Below are positions 5,682-6,528 of a stretch of DNA of 6,528 nucleotides, one piece after another. Under the pieces are notes generated by a model. The model made no database searches, had not been told where the DNA came from, and was given only the letters and a program-made list of their open reading frames with translations. The stretch covers positions 1 to 6,528 of the forward strand of contig CAJWPW010000064.1 of assembly GCA_913045415.1 (NCBI GenBank), in the 5' to 3' direction. The stretch comes from an uncultured Fidelibacterota bacterium (GTDB lineage: Bacteria > Marinisomatota > Marinisomatia > Marinisomatales > UBA1611). The position numbers and the translations under genes were made by a program. Every line of letters begins with the position of its first letter. Positions within the stretch are counted from its first letter, which is position 1.

Positions 5682-6528
5682 TTAGAATTTTGTTTGGAGC
5701 CTCAAAAGAATCAAACGTCCCAATGATGGTCCACCAACAATCTCAGTATGGTTGTGATCTAATACATTTGAAATGGTGAAATTTGCTTTCACATATTGAT
5801 TGATTTTATATCCAAAATGCAGATCAAAAATTGTATAGGGTTTAATATCACCAAAATAAATTCCAGATGACCATTTAAATCCATCTACGTATCTTGCATT
5901 TAGGGACGCTGTAAAAGGATATCTCCTTGGATTATATTGAAATTTCATTCCAGCTTTATGTCGAGGCGCATTAACTGGGTCTTTCGCTTTGGTAATGGGG
6001 TTATAGAAATCTGTCATCCCTAAATGAGAATATGTCAGATCAAGGGACATTTCAAGATTTATAATCGTTGTAAGGCTTGCATCAAATCCCCACATATCTA
6101 TTTCACCATAATTAATATAGCCAACCACAACTGGCGGCGTATAGCCGGGAATTGTATCCATAGCTATTATACCTTGAATATTACTTGACCAATGGTTAAA
6201 CGCTTCATCATAATCATCTCGATCAATAATATTATCGTTTTCGAGATCATTCATGGTATTCATAAGACTATCACCATCATAATCCGTTTCTAGAACCGAT
6301 TTATCAATAACAATAGGCGTGATAAATGTCACTGGACTCACGAAACTACTGTAATGGCTTGTATAAAGATCTAGAGTTCCAAACATTCGTTGATTTAGCC
6401 GGCCTTTATATCCCAATTCCCAGGATCTTACAGTCTCAGCTTGAATCTCTGGAAGGTCTGTCACATTTTGTCCAAAGAATCCAGGAATTTTTGGATCAGT
6501 GGATGGATAGAAAAAAATACTTTCACTG
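5682..6528 (-). CDS. TonB-dependent outer-membrane receptor, C-terminal part, cut by window edge
   Basis: The frame is open from the right edge to the TAA at 5682-5684, showing 281 residues. The GTG at 6462-6464 is internal and not the start. Features of the C-terminal beta-barrel of TonB-dependent receptors are clear. These include PEIQAETVRSWELGYKG, matching the family's PE.....WELG.K strand, then LDLYTSHYSSFV, INYGEIDMWGFDASL, DLTYSHLGM, FDLHFGYKIN and NFTISNVLDH. The final strand GRLILLRLQTKF ends in phenylalanine, the usual signal for the outer-membrane assembly machine. Such receptors import large or scarce substrates using TonB-ExbBD energy; the substrate cannot be told from this part. 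Between barrel strands, 6213-6284 encodes an acidic stretch beginning DYDGDSLMN that resembles calcium-binding loops. The plug domain and signal peptide lie outside the window. A strong terminator follows directly. Confidence 0.92.
   Translation of the reverse strand, partial: SESIFFYPSTDPKIPGFFGQNVTDLPEIQAETVRSWELGYKGRLNQRMFGTLDLYTSHYSSFVSPVTFITPIVIDKSVLETDYDGDSLMNTMNDLENDNIIDRDDYDEAFNHWSSNIQGIIAMDTIPGYTPPVVVGYINYGEIDMWGFDASLTTIINLEMSLDLTYSHLGMTDFYNPITKAKDPVNAPRHKAGMKFQYNPRRYPFTASLNARYVDGFKWSSGIYFGDIKPYTIFDLHFGYKINQYVKANFTISNVLDHNHTEIVGGPSLGRLILLRLQTKF

Overview
This AT-rich bacterial window holds eight protein genes, one likely small ORF and two RNA-level structures. Two genes run off the edges. 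The gene content suggests a Gram-negative member of the Fibrobacteres-Chlorobi-Bacteroidota (FCB) group. The supporting genes are a TonB-dependent outer-membrane receptor, a DUF3467 protein, a PAP2-like membrane protein of the type common in Bacteroidota, and a split methylmalonyl-CoA mutase. Candidatus Neomarinimicrobiota (SAR406) or a relative would fit, but that is inference from gene families, not a phylogenetic result.

Left half (1-3239, all minus strand): a tightly packed operon, read right to left. The order is a DjlA-like membrane J-domain protein, the large (catalytic) subunit of methylmalonyl-CoA mutase, a divergent PAP2-like membrane protein, and a biotin-protein ligase cut by the left window edge. 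Junctions are an ATGA overlap, a 6-base gap and a 2-base gap. Mutase and biotin ligase are plausibly linked through propionyl-CoA carboxylase, a biotin enzyme whose product feeds the mutase through the epimerase. The mutase has no B12-binding domain, so a separate small subunit must be encoded elsewhere.

Middle (3240-4885, plus strand): a divergent intergenic region, then an unrecognised protein with a Rossmann-like pattern resembling a truncated glycosyltransferase-9 N-domain. A 250-base stretch follows that contains a credible 50-residue small ORF. Next come a small two-CxxC zinc-ribbon protein with a strongly acidic tail and a DUF3467 protein. The small ORF, zinc-ribbon and DUF3467 genes look like one transcription unit.

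Right part (4887-6528, minus strand): a canonical PAP2 phosphatase converges almost base to base on the DUF3467 gene. A roughly 200-base gap follows. It carries a long imperfect hairpin (5570-5632) with no obvious family and a strong rho-independent terminator (5646-5676). The C-terminal part of a TonB-dependent receptor enters from the right edge and has an acidic calcium-loop-like insertion.

No CRISPR array, tRNA, rRNA, insertion sequence or phage gene was seen. Most of the window looks like ordinary chromosomal housekeeping DNA. The least explained items are the 5570-5632 structure, the 50-residue ORF and its zinc-ribbon/DUF3467 neighbours, and the PAP2-like protein with an altered third motif.
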